A stretch of DNA of 64,000 bases from Yersinia mollaretii ATCC 43969 (GTDB lineage: Bacteria; Pseudomonadota; Gammaproteobacteria; Enterobacterales; Enterobacteriaceae): positions 1,984,001-2,048,000 of the forward strand of contig NZ_CP054043.1 of the NCBI RefSeq assembly GCF_013282725.1, written 5' to 3'. This document shows, piece after piece, positions 1 through 14,618 of this stretch. Position 1 is the first letter of the stretch, and every line of letters starts with the position of its first letter. Under the pieces are notes generated by a model. It saw only the letters and a program-made list of their open reading frames with translations. It ran no database searches and was not told the origin of the DNA. The position numbers and the translations under genes were made by a program.

Positions 1-345
1 CAAGCCCGTAGCGACAAACGTATCGGTGGTTCGCTGGAAGCCGCAGTCACCTTGTACGCAGAGCCGGAATTGGCCGCACGTTTGAACAGCTTGCAAGATG
101 AGTTGCGCTTTGTGCTGCTGACCTCTGCCGCGAAAGTCGCAGATTATGCCCAAGCAGGGGATGATGCGCTGCAAAGTGAGTTGATTGCAGGGCTGAAAAT
201 TACCTTTAACAAGGCTGACGGTGAGAAGTGCCCGCGTTGCTGGCATTACACTCAAGACGTCGGTTTGGTAGCGGAACATGCTGAGCTGTGCGGCCGCTGT
301 GTCACTAACGTTGCCGGCGACGGTGAAGAGCGTAAGTTTGCCTAA
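1..345 (+). CDS. ileS: Isoleucyl-tRNA synthetase, C-terminal fragment
   Basis: The frame is open from base 1 and ends in TAA, so this is the last 114 residues of a gene that begins before the window. The enzyme charges tRNA-Ile in the cytoplasm. The fragment carries the C-terminal zinc-finger signature of bacterial IleRS: CPRCWHY near residue 76 and CGRCVTN near residue 97 of the fragment, giving four cysteines. The stop codon overlaps the lspA start (TAATG), which fits the usual ileS-lspA operon. Identification is firm from the zinc motif and the neighbour. Confidence 0.95.
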   Translation, partial: QARSDKRIGGSLEAAVTLYAEPELAARLNSLQDELRFVLLTSAAKVADYAQAGDDALQSELIAGLKITFNKADGEKCPRCWHYTQDVGLVAEHAELCGRCVTNVAGDGEERKFA

Positions 346-854
346 TGAGTAAGCCAATTTGTTCGACCGGATTGCGCTGGCTGTGGCTGGCGGTACTGGT
401 GGTGATTTTGGATCTTGGCAGCAAGCAGTGGGTCATGACCCACTTTGCGCTGTATGAGTCCATATCACTGATTCCTTTTTTCAATATGACTTACGCACAG
501 AATTATGGCGCGGCATTTAGTTTTCTCGCGGATAAAAGTGGCTGGCAGCGCTGGTTCTTTGCTGGGATAGCCATCGGCATCTCAGTCATATTGATGGTTA
601 TGATGTATCGCTCAACGGCAAAACAGCGCCTGATAAACTGTGCTTATGCATTAATTATCGGTGGTGCACTCGGGAATTTATTTGACCGTTTAGTACATGG
701 CGCAGTGAACGATTTCATCGATTTTTACGTCAATAACTGGCACTTCCCGACATTCAATCTGGCTGATGTTGCGATCTGTATCGGTGCTGCGTTGGTCATA
801 TTTGAAGGCTTCTTGAGTCCGGCTGATAAAACGGCGATTGATAAAGGTGAGTGA
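345..854 (+). CDS. lspA: Lipoprotein signal peptidase II
   Basis: Inner-membrane aspartyl protease that removes the signal peptide from prolipoproteins after diacylglyceryl modification of the lipobox cysteine. The 169-residue protein has four predicted membrane helices. It shows the two catalytic aspartate regions of the family, GNLFDR (D114) and FNLADV (D141). The ATG overlaps the ileS stop by one base, implying translational coupling, and fkpB begins two bases downstream. Length is normal for the family. Confidence 0.97.
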   Translation: MSKPICSTGLRWLWLAVLVVILDLGSKQWVMTHFALYESISLIPFFNMTYAQNYGAAFSFLADKSGWQRWFFAGIAIGISVILMVMMYRSTAKQRLINCAYALIIGGALGNLFDRLVHGAVNDFIDFYVNNWHFPTFNLADVAICIGAALVIFEGFLSPADKTAIDKGE

Positions 855-855
855 T

Positions 856-1350
856 ATGTCCGAGGGTGGTTATCAAGTGCAAGAGCCTCTTGTGCAAGAG
901 AATAGCGCGGTACTGGTGCACTTCACTCTGAAGCTGGAAGATGGCTCAACGGCTGAATCAACCCATATTCAGGGGAAGCCCGCGCTGTTTCGTTTAGGTG
1001 ATGATAGTCTTTCAGATGCCTTGGAACAGCAGTTGATTGGCTTGAAAGTGGGTGATAAGCACACTTTCACCTTACAACCTGAAGATGCATTTGGCTTGGA
1101 AAGTCCTGATCTGATTCAGTATTTCACGCAGCGTGACTTTGCGCTAACAGGGGTGCCAGATGCTGGCACCATCATGCTGTTTACCGCTCGTGATGGCAGT
1201 GAAATGCCGGGCGTGGTGCGAGAGGTTGCTGAAGAGTCCATTACTGTTGATTTTAATCACCCGTTGGCAGGGCATGTCGTCAGCTTTGAAATTGAAGTGC
1301 TGGAGCTTGACCCCCAACAGGAGGCTGTCCATGCAGATATTGCTGGCTAA
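856..1350 (+). CDS. fkpB: FKBP-type peptidyl-prolyl isomerase (SlpA)
   Basis: Cytoplasmic FKBP-type prolyl isomerase and chaperone of the SlpA family. From the chosen start it has 164 residues, with the N-terminal FKBP strands ([13 protein letters not shown]), the inserted IF domain and the return segment [10 protein letters not shown]. The ATG at 856 is preferred over a TTG 18 bases upstream because AAAGGTGAG lies at the right distance and the product then begins MSE like the E. coli protein. It sits between lspA and ispH, as in other enterics, and overlaps ispH by 20 bases. Confidence 0.95.
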   Translation: MSEGGYQVQEPLVQENSAVLVHFTLKLEDGSTAESTHIQGKPALFRLGDDSLSDALEQQLIGLKVGDKHTFTLQPEDAFGLESPDLIQYFTQRDFALTGVPDAGTIMLFTARDGSEMPGVVREVAEESITVDFNHPLAGHVVSFEIEVLELDPQQEAVHADIAG

Positions 1351-2284
1351 TCCACGTGGCTTTTGCGCTGGCGTTGATCGGGCTATCAGTATTGTTGAGC
1401 GCGCGATCGAGATGTATGGCGCGCCAATTTATGTGCGGCATGAGGTCGTCCATAACCGCTATGTGGTTGATAGCCTTCGCGAACGCGGGGCTATCTTTAT
1501 CGAAGAAATTTCGGAGGTGCCTGATGGCTCCATTCTGATTTTCTCGGCCCACGGTGTCTCGCAGGCCGTTCGCGCAGAAGCGCGTGAGCGTAAGCTGACG
1601 ATGCTGTTTGATGCGACCTGTCCGTTGGTGACTAAGGTGCACATGGAAGTTGCGCGCGCCAGCCGCAAAGGTAAAGAAGCTATCCTGATAGGCCATGCGG
1701 GTCATCCGGAAGTGGAAGGGACGATGGGGCAGTACAGCAACCCGAAAGGGGGGATGTATCTGGTTGAGTCACCCGACGATGTCTGGGCGCTGAAGGTAAA
1801 AGACGAGAATAATCTATGCTTTATGACGCAGACAACCTTGTCCGTTGATGATACCTCTGCGGTTATTGATGCTTTAAATAAACGTTTTCCGAAGATTGTC
1901 GGCCCGCGTAAAGATGATATTTGCTACGCCACCACCAACCGACAAGAAGCGGTGCGCAATTTGGCGAATGATGCTGATGTGGTGTTGGTGGTCGGTTCGA
2001 AAAACTCATCTAACTCCAACCGTTTAGCCGAGTTGGCACAGCGGATGGGCAAACCGGCCTACCTGATTGACTCTGCGGCTGATATCCAAGAGTCGTGGTT
2101 GCAGGGGGCGGCGCAGATTGGTGTCACTGCTGGCGCATCTGCACCGGATGTACTGGTGCAGCAAGTGATTACACGTTTGCAGGCACTCGGCGCGGGTGGG
2201 TCCGTTGAACTCAGTGGCCGTGAAGAGAGCATTGTCTTCGAAGTCCCCAAAGAATTACGTGTTGATATCAAGCAGATCGATTGA
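1331..2284 (+). CDS. ispH: 4-hydroxy-3-methylbut-2-enyl diphosphate reductase
   Basis: Last enzyme of the MEP isoprenoid pathway. It reduces HMBPP to IPP and DMAPP using a [4Fe-4S] cluster. The 317-residue product has the three cluster cysteines: PRGFCAG (C12), DATCPLVTK (about 96) and CYATTNR (about 197). An open frame continues upstream to 1160, but the family start [10 protein letters not shown] is at 1331 with AGGAGG just before it, inside the end of fkpB. It is the last gene of the ileS-lspA-fkpB-ispH unit and is followed by a terminator. Confidence 0.97.
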   Translation: MQILLANPRGFCAGVDRAISIVERAIEMYGAPIYVRHEVVHNRYVVDSLRERGAIFIEEISEVPDGSILIFSAHGVSQAVRAEARERKLTMLFDATCPLVTKVHMEVARASRKGKEAILIGHAGHPEVEGTMGQYSNPKGGMYLVESPDDVWALKVKDENNLCFMTQTTLSVDDTSAVIDALNKRFPKIVGPRKDDICYATTNRQEAVRNLANDADVVLVVGSKNSSNSNRLAELAQRMGKPAYLIDSAADIQESWLQGAAQIGVTAGASAPDVLVQQVITRLQALGAGGSVELSGREESIVFEVPKELRVDIKQID

Positions 2285-2330
2285 TTCCGCTTTTACTCTT
2301 TTTTGGCACGTATTCGTTAATTGATATCAA

Positions 2331-2355
2331 GCAGCCCTGAGTGGCTGCTTTTTTT
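2331..2355 (+). terminator. Intrinsic terminator after ispH
   Basis: GCAGCC and GGCTGC form a six-pair stem with a six-base loop, followed by seven T. It lies 46 bases after the ispH stop. The rest of the 2356-2683 gap to dapB holds no gene that I can support. E. coli has rihC at this position and it is absent here. The gap presumably contains the dapB promoter. Confidence 0.9.
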
Positions 2356-2644
2356 ATCGGTAAAACGGTGCTTTTTATCATGGCTGCAACAATATCCGGT
2401 TGAACTCATACATGGGAATGATGAAATATATTGCACCATAACTGAATGAATATGCGGAATAACGGCAAAATAGCAGATTAAGCGCGAAGGCATCTGAGCC
2501 GAATGAGTTGGGCGAGACTGGACTAAGGTTAATTAACGCTATTTCAGCCGTTAAGTGGTATCGCTGATAAAAACGGGCGTATATCATTTTTTTCTAATAC
2601 AGATTAAATAGAGTGGCAGAGTCCAAAGCGGGCGGCTAATCTGA

Positions 2645-3505
<861 letters not shown>

Positions 3506-3516
3506 AGGTGTAAAGC

Positions 3517-3585
3517 ACAACCCGTGATGTGGTTGTTTTTATCATAATTATTTGATAATAGGGCAATATTTTATTGTCCTTTTTT
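3517..3585 (+). terminator. Tandem terminators after dapB
   Basis: Two hairpins in series. ACAACC/GGTTGT at 3517-3536 is followed by TTTT. GGGCAAT/ATTGTCC at 3561-3579, with one G-T pair, is followed by six T. Together they should isolate dapB from carAB. Confidence 0.75.
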
Positions 3586-3737
3586 ATTTTATTTATGAAA
3601 TTACATATTTGACGCTTATTTTATTATTTAATCTTCATTTATCTCTATTTTTAGTCAATTTTATCTCTTTTTATCCCCGCGTTAAGCGCCGACACTGATT
3701 TTCATCTCCTCTGAAGGATATTTCCCAGTCACTTACC

Positions 3738-3753
3738 CTCGCAACCGTTTACT
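3738..3753. promoter_or_regulatory. Possible PurR operator of carAB P1
   Basis: CTCGCAACCGTTTACT resembles the PurR consensus core CGCAAACGTTT with one central change. Its position far upstream of the carA start fits the P1 promoter, which PurR represses in E. coli. It is judged by eye only. Confidence 0.4.
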
Positions 3754-3929
3754 ATGTTAAGTTAGCATGTGTTTTTGTCGCTATAAGTCACTATTTTTGA
3801 TGAGAACGGCAAAAAATAGAGAAAAAATGGCACTTTGGCTAGACAAGAGCCTCACTCATCATTAAAATGCGCCCAATTTGCCAAAAATTAGCTTTGAGGG
3901 CGGTTTTTGCATTGATTTAGATCGCTAGA

Positions 3930-3947
3930 TATGAATTAATATGCAAA
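3930..3947. promoter_or_regulatory. ARG box (ArgR operator) at carAB P2
   Basis: TATGAATTAATATGCAAA matches the ArgR consensus TGAATwwwwATTCA in its left half and most of the right half. The E. coli carAB P2 box has the same sequence. It lies 32 bases before the carA start codon, where ArgR bound to arginine would block the arginine-sensitive promoter. Confidence 0.75.
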
Positions 3948-3978
3948 TAATGTGACTGTTTATTCCTTGGAGGGTGTT

Positions 3979-5142
3979 TTGATTAAGTCAGCGCTATTGG
4001 TTCTCGAAGACGGAACCCAATTTCACGGTCGGGCCATCGGGGCAGAGGGTACGGCAGTGGGGGAAGTGGTCTTCAATACGTCGATGACCGGTTATCAAGA
4101 AATCCTCACTGATCCTTCCTACTCCCGCCAGATCGTTACTCTTACTTATCCTCATATCGGCAATGTCGGCACTAATGCCTCCGATGAAGAATCCTCCGCA
4201 GTACACGCCCAAGGTCTTGTTATTCGTGACCTGCCATTGATCGCCAGCAACTACCGCAGTGAAGAAGGCTTAGCCGAGTATCTCAAGCGTCACAACATTG
4301 TTGCGATTGCTGATATCGATACTCGCAAGCTGACGCGGTTGCTGCGTGAAAAAGGTGCGCAAAACGGCTGTATTATTGTGGGTGACTTATCTGATGCCGC
4401 TTTGGCGTTGGAAAAAGCGAAAGCTTTCCCCGGCTTGAAAGGGATGGATTTGGCGAAAGAAGTGACCACCAAGGATAGCTATGAGTGGCTGCAAGGCAGC
4501 TGGACACTGGAAGATGACTTGCCGGCGGCAAAACAGCCAGAAGATCTGCCCTTCCACGTCGTAGCCTACGATTATGGTGTGAAACGCAATATTCTGCGCA
4601 TGCTGGTGGATCGCGGTTGTCGCCTGACGGTGGTCCCAGCGCAAACCTCGGCTGAAGACGTGCTGAAGCTGAATCCAGATGGCATTTTCTTGTCCAACGG
4701 CCCCGGTGATCCTGAGCCATGCGACTACGCTATCGCAGCGATTAAGCGTTTTCTGGAAACCGATATTCCGGTGTTTGGCATCTGCTTGGGCCACCAATTA
4801 CTGGCACTGGCCAGTGGCGCAAAAACGGTAAAAATGAAGTTTGGTCACCACGGTGGCAACCATCCAGTGAAAGATTTGGATGCGGATTGCGTGATGATAA
4901 CGGCACAGAACCACGGTTTCGCAGTAGATGAAGACACATTGCCATCTAACCTGCGTAAGACGCACGTTTCGCTATTTGATGGTTCTCTGCAAGGAATTCA
5001 TCGTACCGATAAAGCCGCGTTCAGCTTCCAAGGTCACCCTGAAGCCAGTCCAGGGCCGCATGATGCCGCTCCGCTGTTTGATCACTTTATCGAGCTGATT
5101 GAAGCTTATCGCGCCACTGCCGCTAGCCACACTCATAAATAA
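3979..5142 (+). CDS. carA: Carbamoyl-phosphate synthase small subunit
   Basis: Glutamine amidotransferase subunit that supplies ammonia to CarB for carbamoyl phosphate, the shared precursor of arginine and pyrimidines. The 387-residue product has the N-terminal CPSase domain and a C-terminal class I GATase with the nucleophile in GICLGHQ (C269) and the [12 protein letters not shown] segment holding the His/Glu pair. The start is the rare codon TTG at 3979. TTGGAGGGTG lies just before it, the product begins MIKSALL, and E. coli also uses TTG here. A longer frame from 3952 has no such support. Confidence 0.96.
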   Translation: MIKSALLVLEDGTQFHGRAIGAEGTAVGEVVFNTSMTGYQEILTDPSYSRQIVTLTYPHIGNVGTNASDEESSAVHAQGLVIRDLPLIASNYRSEEGLAEYLKRHNIVAIADIDTRKLTRLLREKGAQNGCIIVGDLSDAALALEKAKAFPGLKGMDLAKEVTTKDSYEWLQGSWTLEDDLPAAKQPEDLPFHVVAYDYGVKRNILRMLVDRGCRLTVVPAQTSAEDVLKLNPDGIFLSNGPGDPEPCDYAIAAIKRFLETDIPVFGICLGHQLLALASGAKTVKMKFGHHGGNHPVKDLDADCVMITAQNHGFAVDEDTLPSNLRKTHVSLFDGSLQGIHRTDKAAFSFQGHPEASPGPHDAAPLFDHFIELIEAYRATAASHTHK

Positions 5143-5157
5143 TCAGGAGCGATTACC

Positions 5158-8391
<3,234 letters not shown>

Positions 8392-8434
8392 TTTAGGTTG
8401 TAATCGAGTTTGGGTTGTAGCTAAGAAAGCAGCG

Positions 8435-8459
8435 GGGCGATGGAGACATCGCCCTTTTT
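8435..8459 (+). terminator. Intrinsic terminator of carAB
   Basis: Perfect eight-pair stem GGGCGATG/CATCGCCC with loop GAGA, followed by five T, 43 bases after the carB stop. Confidence 0.93.
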
Positions 8460-8606
8460 CATGCTTAGAGATTATAAAATCGCGGATTTTAGCCCTACAA
8501 GCAGTGTTTGTTATAAACGGAAGTATTATTCATAAACGATAGTATTGTTCATAAACAACATTGATCTTCACCAAGGTTAGCCCCCACCGAATTGTGGATA
8601 GTAACT

Positions 8607-8735
8607 TATACCCGTCATACTTCAAGTTGCATGTGCATTGGCTACGTTCAATTACCCGAATCACTTACTCATGTAAGCTCATCGGGGTTCTCTCACTTGC
8701 CGCCTTCCTGCAACTCGAATTATTTAGGGGATATA
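8607..8735. repeat. ERIC element, single copy
   Basis: A 129-base imperfect palindrome. Its left arm (TTCAAGTTGCATG) pairs with its right arm (CCTGCAACTCGAA), and its core reads ACCCGAATCACTTACTCATG, the complement of the classic ERIC2 segment AAGTAAGTGA. It is flanked by TATA on both sides. The same core appears in the two arrays at 38.1-38.4 and 39.6-40.1 kb. The rest of the carB to 8760 gap shows nothing else. Confidence 0.85.
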
Positions 8736-8759
8736 GGTAGTGGTTAAAAGTCGGTTTAG

Positions 8760-9374
8760 CTAGCTTAACGCGACTTTGATACCTAGGCCGATCAACAAGC
8801 CACCCAGTAATTTATCGACCACTTTTTGTGCTTTTGCCAGACCACGGCGCACGGGCGCACTTTGAATCAGAATCACCAGTAGAGGCCACCAGATGATGGA
8901 CAGGACCCAGATGATTGAGGCGTACCACAGTTTTTCACCCACGCCAGAGTTTATCTGCAAAATTTGAGTGAAAACGGCGAGGAAGAAGAGCGTTGCTTTG
9001 GGATTTAATAAGTTGCAAAGGTATCCCTGCAAGAATGCGGCTTTCAACGTGATGGGAGATTGTGTCGCGTTCTCGACACTGAGCTGACTCTCTCCCCGCG
9101 ACTGCAGGGCTTGGATACCAATCCAAATTAAGTAACAGGCACCGGCATATTTCAGCAGATTGAATAGCCAAGGGGTGGTGGTGATCACCACGGCTAGACC
9201 CGCCACGCAGTAAGACATATGAGTCGCCACGCCCAACACGACTCCGAATGCTGTCATCATGGCTGCGGGGCGGCGATAGCGGGCGGCGTTTTTAATCACC
9301 AGAAAAAAATCAGGGCCGGGGGATAGCATCCCCAAGGTAGCCAGTGTTGCGACGAATAACGAAGTTTCAAGCAT
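8760..9374 (-). CDS. LysE/RhtB-family amino-acid exporter
   Basis: Inner-membrane exporter of 204 residues with about six hydrophobic helices. The signature GMLSPGPDFFLVIKNA near the N-terminus is typical of the LysE/RhtB superfamily, which exports amino acids such as threonine, homoserine or lysine. The substrate cannot be told from sequence. The frame extends 21 codons upstream, but the family start MLETSLFVATL is at 9374. It is a single gene, divergent from yjjP with 177 bases between them. Confidence 0.85.
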   Translation of the reverse strand: MLETSLFVATLATLGMLSPGPDFFLVIKNAARYRRPAAMMTAFGVVLGVATHMSYCVAGLAVVITTTPWLFNLLKYAGACYLIWIGIQALQSRGESQLSVENATQSPITLKAAFLQGYLCNLLNPKATLFFLAVFTQILQINSGVGEKLWYASIIWVLSIIWWPLLVILIQSAPVRRGLAKAQKVVDKLLGGLLIGLGIKVALS

Positions 9375-9551
9375 AAGATTTACCGAATCAGAGTGGTGCG
9401 TTCTGGCGATAATAGCGCCACTGTGCTCCCCTTGCATTATTCTTATTGGTTATCTGTGGTGGTTGGATTATCAGCAGTGATGAAATGATGGTATCGAGCA
9501 TGTCTCTTTTGACTGTTTTTTGACTCTTTTGATGGATAGCGATGCACGAAT

Positions 9552-10352
9552 ATGAGCTTGGATAATGTATTAAGCAGTGAGGTGCCGCATCAGCAGCAGC
9601 GGGAGATTACACGATTGTGCATCAAATGCGCTCTGCTACTGTTGCAACATGGCGCAGAGAGTATGCTGGTTGAGCAGCTATCCGCCCGCTTGGGTTTGGC
9701 GCTGGGGATGGACAGTGTTGAAAGCTCTATCTCGGCCAACGCGGTGGTTTTGACCACCATCAGCCAAGGGAATTGTCTGACCTCAACCCGTAAGAACACG
9801 GATCGTGGCATCAATATGCAGGTGGTGACTGAGGTCCAGCATATTGTGATTTTGGTGGAGCATCATTTGCTGGATGCGAAGGGGGTGGACAAGCGTTTCG
9901 AGAATATCAAACCGCTGCGTTATCCTCGCTGGCTGGTAGTGGTGATGGTTGCGCTCTCTTGTGGCTGCTTCAGTAAACTCAATGGCGGGGGGTGGGATGC
10001 ATTTACTATCACCTTTATTGCCAGTGGGTTGGCGATGTTTGTGCGCCAAAGCCTGACGGCCCGCCATATGAACCCGCTGATTAATTTTTGTATCACTGCG
10101 TTTGTCGCGACATCAGCATCGGGCTTATTGATGCGACTCCCCTTTTTCCATGAAGCCTCCAGTGTGGCGATGGCCGCCAGTGTATTGCTATTGGTGCCGG
10201 GATTCCCGCTGATTAATGCTGTCGCTGATATGTTTAAGGGACATGTGAATACAGGGCTGGCACGTTGGGCGATGGCCAGTTTACTCACTCTATCCACCTG
10301 TATTGGTGTGATATTTGCGATGGCACTTTGGGGATTGCGGGGGTGGTCGTGA
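9552..10352 (+). CDS. yjjP: ThrE-family transporter subunit YjjP
   Basis: Large half of the split ThrE-type exporter. YjjP and YjjB together have been described as a succinate exporter in E. coli. The 266-residue protein has a cytoplasmic N-terminal domain ([28 protein letters not shown]) and about five membrane helices after residue 125, ending with [13 protein letters not shown]. It matches the E. coli protein along its length, with a few more N-terminal residues. The stop overlaps the yjjB start. Confidence 0.9.
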   Translation: MSLDNVLSSEVPHQQQREITRLCIKCALLLLQHGAESMLVEQLSARLGLALGMDSVESSISANAVVLTTISQGNCLTSTRKNTDRGINMQVVTEVQHIVILVEHHLLDAKGVDKRFENIKPLRYPRWLVVVMVALSCGCFSKLNGGGWDAFTITFIASGLAMFVRQSLTARHMNPLINFCITAFVATSASGLLMRLPFFHEASSVAMAASVLLLVPGFPLINAVADMFKGHVNTGLARWAMASLLTLSTCIGVIFAMALWGLRGWS

Positions 10353-10813
10353 GTTTACTCTGGGCATTACTACAAGATATGGTGCTGGCTGCGATCCCTG
10401 CGCTGGGTTTTGCGATGGTATTTAATGTGCCGGTGCGGGCGCTGCGCTATTGCGCGTTACTGGGGGCTATTGGCCACGGTTCGCGCATGTTGATGGTGCA
10501 TTTTGGTATGAATATCGAGCTGGCTTCATTATTGGCCTCGATTATGATTGGTGTCATCGGGATTAACTGGTCTCGCTGGCTGCTGGCGCACCCCAAAGTT
10601 TTCACTGTTGCTGCTGTGATTCCCATGTTCCCCGGAATCTCTGCTTATACCGCGATGATATCGGTGGTGGAGATCTCGCATATGGGTTACACCGAGGCAT
10701 TAATGTCCACTATGGTGACCAATTTCTTGAAGGCATCATTTATTGTTGGCGCGTTGTCGATTGGTTTATCCTTGCCTGGATTATGGCTATATCGCAAACG
10801 TCCTGGTGTATAA
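10349..10813 (+). CDS. yjjB: ThrE-family transporter subunit YjjB
   Basis: Small half of the YjjPB transporter, 154 residues with four to five membrane helices. Its markers are [24 protein letters not shown] and [14 protein letters not shown]. The start is a GTG that overlaps the yjjP stop (GTGA), indicating coupled translation. An upstream start at 10265 would lie inside yjjP and is rejected. In E. coli the pair lies near dnaTC, so its place beside folA is a Yersinia-type arrangement. Confidence 0.9.
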   Translation: MSLLWALLQDMVLAAIPALGFAMVFNVPVRALRYCALLGAIGHGSRMLMVHFGMNIELASLLASIMIGVIGINWSRWLLAHPKVFTVAAVIPMFPGISAYTAMISVVEISHMGYTEALMSTMVTNFLKASFIVGALSIGLSLPGLWLYRKRPGV

Positions 10814-10886
10814 GGCTTTTTTTATTCTCTGTCTGAGTATCGGGCTAAGAGCTTTCTCATATGTGTGATTAGCCTGCTTATCGCTA

Positions 10887-10915
10887 TCGACGCTGGATTA
10901 GGCTTTACGTATAGT
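10887..10915 (+). promoter_or_regulatory. Likely folA promoter
   Basis: TCGACG (-35, four of six matches) and TATAGT (-10, five of six matches) are separated by 17 bases. The -10 lies about 48 bases before the folA ATG, in a good position for a sigma-70 promoter. Confidence 0.6.
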
Positions 10916-10962
10916 GTGAGCAATTTTTCGGTACTGGCTCTTGCAGCCTACAGGGTTTAACA

Positions 10963-11445
10963 ATGATTATCAGCCTGATCGCTGCACTGGCAGCGGATCG
11001 CGTTATTGGTATGGAAAACGCCATGCCATGGCACTTACCTGCGGATTTAGCCTGGTTCAAACGTAACACGCTAAATAAGCCGGTCATTATGGGTCGCAAG
11101 ACTTTCGAATCTATCGGTCGCCCTTTGCCGGGGCGCTTGAATATTGTGATCAGTAGCCAATCTGGCACTGATGACCGCGTAACTTGGGCAACCTCTATTG
11201 ATGAAGCGCTCTCTCTTGCTGGTGATGCGGAAGAGGTGATGGTGATGGGCGGTGGGCGAGTCTATAACCAATTTTTAGACCGCGCGAACCGTATGTATCT
11301 GACCCATATCGATGCTGAAGTGGGTGGCGATACCCATTTCCCTGACTATGAGCCAGATGAGTGGGAAAGTACATTCAGTGAGTTTCATGATGCAGACGAA
11401 GCCAATTCTCACAGCTATTGCTTCGAGATTCTGGAACGTCGCTAA
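10963..11445 (+). CDS. folA: Dihydrofolate reductase
   Basis: Cytoplasmic NADPH-dependent enzyme that regenerates tetrahydrofolate, the target of trimethoprim. The 160-residue product has the Met20-loop segment [10 protein letters not shown] with the active-site aspartate at D28 (D27 in E. coli, with one extra residue here), the NADPH segment [16 protein letters not shown] and VMGGGRVY. Length is normal for the chromosomal enzyme. It is a single gene that converges with apaH across a shared hairpin. Confidence 0.98.
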   Translation: MIISLIAALAADRVIGMENAMPWHLPADLAWFKRNTLNKPVIMGRKTFESIGRPLPGRLNIVISSQSGTDDRVTWATSIDEALSLAGDAEEVMVMGGGRVYNQFLDRANRMYLTHIDAEVGGDTHFPDYEPDEWESTFSEFHDADEANSHSYCFEILERR

Positions 11446-11469
11446 ACGCTAAGAAAGATTATTTTGCTG

Positions 11470-11496
11470 AAAAGCCCATTTTTAAATGGGCTTTTT
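11470..11496. terminator. Bidirectional terminator between folA and apaH
   Basis: AAAAGCCCATTT/AAATGGGCTTTT hairpin with A-rich and T-rich flanks, centred between the convergent folA and apaH genes, so it can serve both strands. Confidence 0.88.
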
Positions 11497-11527
11497 CGTT
11501 GAATGCAATTTTAAAATAAATTATACA

Positions 11528-12406
11528 TTACAAATAGTTAGGCGGGTCTTCTGATGTTGCGGCTGCCTCATCAATACTATTGGTTTCTGCCTCAACTTTG
11601 AATGCATGCTGAGTGAAATAACGCTTATCTTCCCAACGGAGCATGGTTAAATCGCCCCCCCAGCAACATCCGGTATCCAGCCCATAAATGCCGTCAGGAA
11701 CACCTTTACCTTCCAGCGATGCCCAGTGACCAAAAATAATTGAATATTCAGGATCGACAAGTCTTGGTAGTTCAAACCAAGGTTTAAGCGGGGCAGGGGC
11801 ATTATCTGGCGTGTCTTTACAGATCATATCCAACTGCCCATTAGGGAAGCAAAAACGCATACGGGTCAGTGCATTGGTGCTAAAGCGCAAACGCGCTAGC
11901 CCGGTCAGCTCGGGTGACCAGTTGTTCGGCATATCACCGTACATGGCATCAAGGAAGAGCGGATAGCTGTCGCTGCTCAATACTGATTCGACTTCACGGG
12001 CGCACATCTTGGCGGTTTCGATATCCCATTGCGGCGTGATACCTGCATGGGCCATGATTAATTTTAGCTCATCATCAACCTGTAAAACCGGTTGGCGGCG
12101 TAGCCAATTAATCAACTCGTCAGCATCAGGGGCTTCAAGCAGCGGTGTAATACGATCTTTAGGTTTATTACGGCTGATACCCGCATAAACGGCCAGTAAA
12201 TGCAGATCATGGTTACCCAGAACCAGACGAACGGCTGGCCCTAATGAGCGAACATAACGTAAAACATCCAATGAAGCTGGGCCACGGGCGACTAAATCAC
12301 CGGTTAGCCACAAGGTATCCTGTTGCGGATCGAAGTTTGCCTGCGCCAATAGCGCAAGCAACTCATCAAGACAGCCATGAACATCGCCAATAAGATAAGT
12401 AGACAT
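11528..12406 (-). CDS. apaH: Bis(5'-nucleosyl)-tetraphosphatase, symmetrical
   Basis: Hydrolyses Ap4A to two ADP and also decaps Np4-capped RNA. The 292-residue calcineurin-like phosphoesterase shows the metal-binding motifs GDVHGC (residues 7-12), GDLVARG and GNHD in order. It is the last gene of the leftward lptD-surA-pdxA-rsmA-apaG-apaH group, 14 bases from apaG. The C-terminal tail (about 20 acidic and alanine-rich residues) is not part of the catalytic fold. Confidence 0.96.
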   Translation of the reverse strand: MSTYLIGDVHGCLDELLALLAQANFDPQQDTLWLTGDLVARGPASLDVLRYVRSLGPAVRLVLGNHDLHLLAVYAGISRNKPKDRITPLLEAPDADELINWLRRQPVLQVDDELKLIMAHAGITPQWDIETAKMCAREVESVLSSDSYPLFLDAMYGDMPNNWSPELTGLARLRFSTNALTRMRFCFPNGQLDMICKDTPDNAPAPLKPWFELPRLVDPEYSIIFGHWASLEGKGVPDGIYGLDTGCCWGGDLTMLRWEDKRYFTQHAFKVEAETNSIDEAAATSEDPPNYL

Positions 12407-12420
12407 AATTGAGGTCAGGG

Positions 12421-12798
12421 TTAATGGATCAGTGCTGGGATCGCTAAGCGGAACACCGGAATTGCAGTACGGAAAGCCTGACCAAGGTGGTCAACCATCT
12501 CATAATGCCCTTCCATGGTACCCAGCGGGGTTTCTAAAACAGCGCCGCTGGTATATTGAAACTCATTACCTGGCAAGATCAACGGCTGTTCGCCGATGAC
12601 CCCTTCACCCTGAACTTCAGTCTGTCGGCCATTACTATTAGTGATTAACCAATAGCGGCCCATCAGTTGCACATTTGAACGGCCTAAATTACGAATTGTC
12701 ACGGTATAGGCAAAGACGAAACGCTCTTCATCAGGTATCGACTGGGTTTCCACATAGATACTTTGCACCTGTACACAAACGCGAGGCTGTTCAATCAT
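12421..12798 (-). CDS. apaG: ApaG protein (DUF525/FN3-like fold)
   Basis: Small 125-residue protein of the ApaG family, a fibronectin III-like beta fold whose exact role is unsettled; it has been linked to Co2+/Mg2+ effects. Typical segments are [35 protein letters not shown] and [20 protein letters not shown]. It lies between rsmA (13 bases) and apaH (14 bases) in the conserved order and is surely co-transcribed. Confidence 0.95.
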   Translation of the reverse strand: MIEQPRVCVQVQSIYVETQSIPDEERFVFAYTVTIRNLGRSNVQLMGRYWLITNSNGRQTEVQGEGVIGEQPLILPGNEFQYTSGAVLETPLGTMEGHYEMVDHLGQAFRTAIPVFRLAIPALIH

Positions 12799-12811
12799 GA
12801 TGTGCTCCTGC

Positions 12812-13630
12812 TTATTCTTGCGGTGTCGATTGGGCTGAAAGCCAGTTCGCCAGCTTACAGTATTGCGCTACCGAAATGTTCTCTGCCCGCAATATCGGGT
12901 CAATGCCTAATTCGATTAACTGTTCTGCGGTGAATAGATCACCTAAGCTGTTACGGACAGTTTTTCTGCGCTGGTTGAATGCTTGCGTAGTAATACGGGT
13001 GAGCATACGCACATCGCCCACAGGGTTTGGCATGTTCACATGTGGAATCAAGCGCACCACGGCGGAATCAACTTTCGGGGCTGGGGTAAATGCAGTTGGC
13101 GGTACTTCCAACACAGGGATAACGTTGCAATAGTATTGCGCCATTACGGTCAAACGGCCATAAGCTTTACTGTTAGGCCCAGCAACCAAGCGGTTAACGA
13201 CCTCTTTTTGTAACATGAAATGCATGTCACGAATAGCATTAGTATAGCTGAAAAGATGGAACATCAGCGGGGTGGAGATGTTGTATGGCAAGTTACCAAA
13301 TACCCGTAATGGTTGCCCTGCTAGCTCGGCCAATTCAGCAAAATTGACCTTCATTGCATCTTGCTGATGGATGGTGAGCTTATCTTTCAACTGAGGATGG
13401 CTGGCCAGTCGAGCGGCTAAGTCACGATCCAACTCGATCACGGTCATGCGATCCATACGGGCGGCTACTGGCTCGGTTAATGCACCTAAACCGGGGCCAA
13501 TTTCAACCACCGCTTCACCGGGAACAGGGTGGATAGCCGAGACAATGCTGTCGATGACAAACTGATCGTTTAAAAAGTTTTGTCCAAAGCGTTTGCGGGC
13601 AAAATGCCCTTGGTGGACTCTATTATTCAT
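12812..13630 (-). CDS. rsmA: 16S rRNA (A1518/A1519-N6) dimethyltransferase
   Basis: KsgA enzyme that dimethylates two adjacent adenosines near the 3' end of 16S rRNA during 30S assembly. The 272-residue protein has the SAM-binding [10 protein letters not shown] near residue 42 and the catalytic [10 protein letters not shown] near residue 113. A C-terminal helical domain follows. It overlaps the 3' end of pdxA by eight bases, as in the usual pdxA-rsmA-apaGH group. Its loss gives kasugamycin resistance in relatives. Confidence 0.97.
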   Translation of the reverse strand: MNNRVHQGHFARKRFGQNFLNDQFVIDSIVSAIHPVPGEAVVEIGPGLGALTEPVAARMDRMTVIELDRDLAARLASHPQLKDKLTIHQQDAMKVNFAELAELAGQPLRVFGNLPYNISTPLMFHLFSYTNAIRDMHFMLQKEVVNRLVAGPNSKAYGRLTVMAQYYCNVIPVLEVPPTAFTPAPKVDSAVVRLIPHVNMPNPVGDVRMLTRITTQAFNQRRKTVRNSLGDLFTAEQLIELGIDPILRAENISVAQYCKLANWLSAQSTPQE

Positions 13631-14618
13631 TGCTGTTATTTATCATTTTAATGGCTAAGTTTAATGCCGTAATGAAGCTGCCGACATCGGCAGATCCGGT
13701 TGCGGCGAGTTCTAAAGCGGTACCGTGATCCACAGAAGTGCGGATAAAAGGCAAACCGAGAGTGATATTGACTGCGCGGCCAAACCCTTGATATTTCAGC
13801 ACTGGTAGCCCCTGATCATGGTACATCGCGAGCACGGCATCGGCGTGTTGCAGATATTTGGGCTGAAATAGGGTATCTGCAGGGAGAGGGCCGATAAGAT
13901 TTATTCCTTGCTGACGCAATTCATTCAGCGCAGGAATAATCGTATCGATCTCTTCATGGCCCATATGACCACCTTCACCCGCATGAGGATTAAGCCCACA
14001 CACATAAATCTGTGGCTGTTTAATGCCAAATTTGGTTTTCAGATCACTATCAAGAATGGTGATCACTTCGTGAAGGCTGCCCTGAGTGATGGCCCCCGGC
14101 ACAGCCAACAAAGGCAGATGGGTGGTGGCAAGAGCCACTCGCAGCTCTTCTGTTGCCAACATCATCACGACACGTGGGCAATGGCTGCGGTCAGCAAAAA
14201 ACTCGGTATGTCCGATAAAAGGGATACCGGCATCATTGATAATGCTTTTCTGTACCGGGCCTGTCACCAATGCGGCAAATTCGCCGCTGATCGCGCCATC
14301 ACACGCCTTCGCCAAGGTTTCCACAACATAGTGGCTATTGTTGAGATCAAGCTGGCCTGCTGTCACCTCAGCGGCTGTTTTCACCGGCAAGATAGTGAGG
14401 GTGCCCGCTTGTTGTGCTAAGGCGGGCTGATCTGGCTGATATTCACGTAACTGCAAAGGCAGGTTCAACTGGTTGGCACGTGCAAGTAGCAAGGCCGGAT
14501 CAGCGCACACCACTAACTCAACAGGCCAATCCTGTTGCGCCAAGGCGACGACTAAATCCGGCCCCACCCCGGCAGGCTCGCCGGGGGTAATGACAATACG
14601 GTTATTGTGGTTGTGCAT
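13623..14618 (-). CDS. pdxA: 4-hydroxythreonine-4-phosphate dehydrogenase
   Basis: NAD-dependent enzyme of the DXP-dependent pyridoxal phosphate pathway. The 331-residue protein has [14 protein letters not shown] at the N-terminus, [20 protein letters not shown] and the metal-binding [15 protein letters not shown]. The start chosen (MHNHNNRIV, 14618) fits the Yersinia orthologue I recall. An ATG at 14627 and a TTG at 14630 are in frame. Either way the gene begins inside the 3' end of surA, so translation is coupled. Confidence 0.95.
   Translation of the reverse strand: MHNHNNRIVITPGEPAGVGPDLVVALAQQDWPVELVVCADPALLLARANQLNLPLQLREYQPDQPALAQQAGTLTILPVKTAAEVTAGQLDLNNSHYVVETLAKACDGAISGEFAALVTGPVQKSIINDAGIPFIGHTEFFADRSHCPRVVMMLATEELRVALATTHLPLLAVPGAITQGSLHEVITILDSDLKTKFGIKQPQIYVCGLNPHAGEGGHMGHEEIDTIIPALNELRQQGINLIGPLPADTLFQPKYLQHADAVLAMYHDQGLPVLKYQGFGRAVNITLGLPFIRTSVDHGTALELAATGSADVGSFITALNLAIKMINNSNE

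Larger units (their letters stand above)
3586..3978 (+). promoter_or_regulatory. carAB control region
   Basis: This 393-base gene-free region is AT-rich and holds the tandem car promoters expected from E. coli, where P1 responds to pyrimidines and purines and P2 to arginine. The last 70 bases are nearly identical to my memory of the E. coli P2 region. A PurR-like half-palindrome and an ARG box are listed separately. I did not fix the promoter start points. Confidence 0.7.

Noticed and set aside
1160..1330. 57-codon N-terminal extension of ispH
   Set aside because: Overlaps fkpB in another frame; the family start at 1331 has AGGAGG and gives the normal 317-residue length.
13908..14420. 170-codon frame antisense to pdxA
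   Set aside because: Fully covered by pdxA, which is certain; the translation has no recognisable features.
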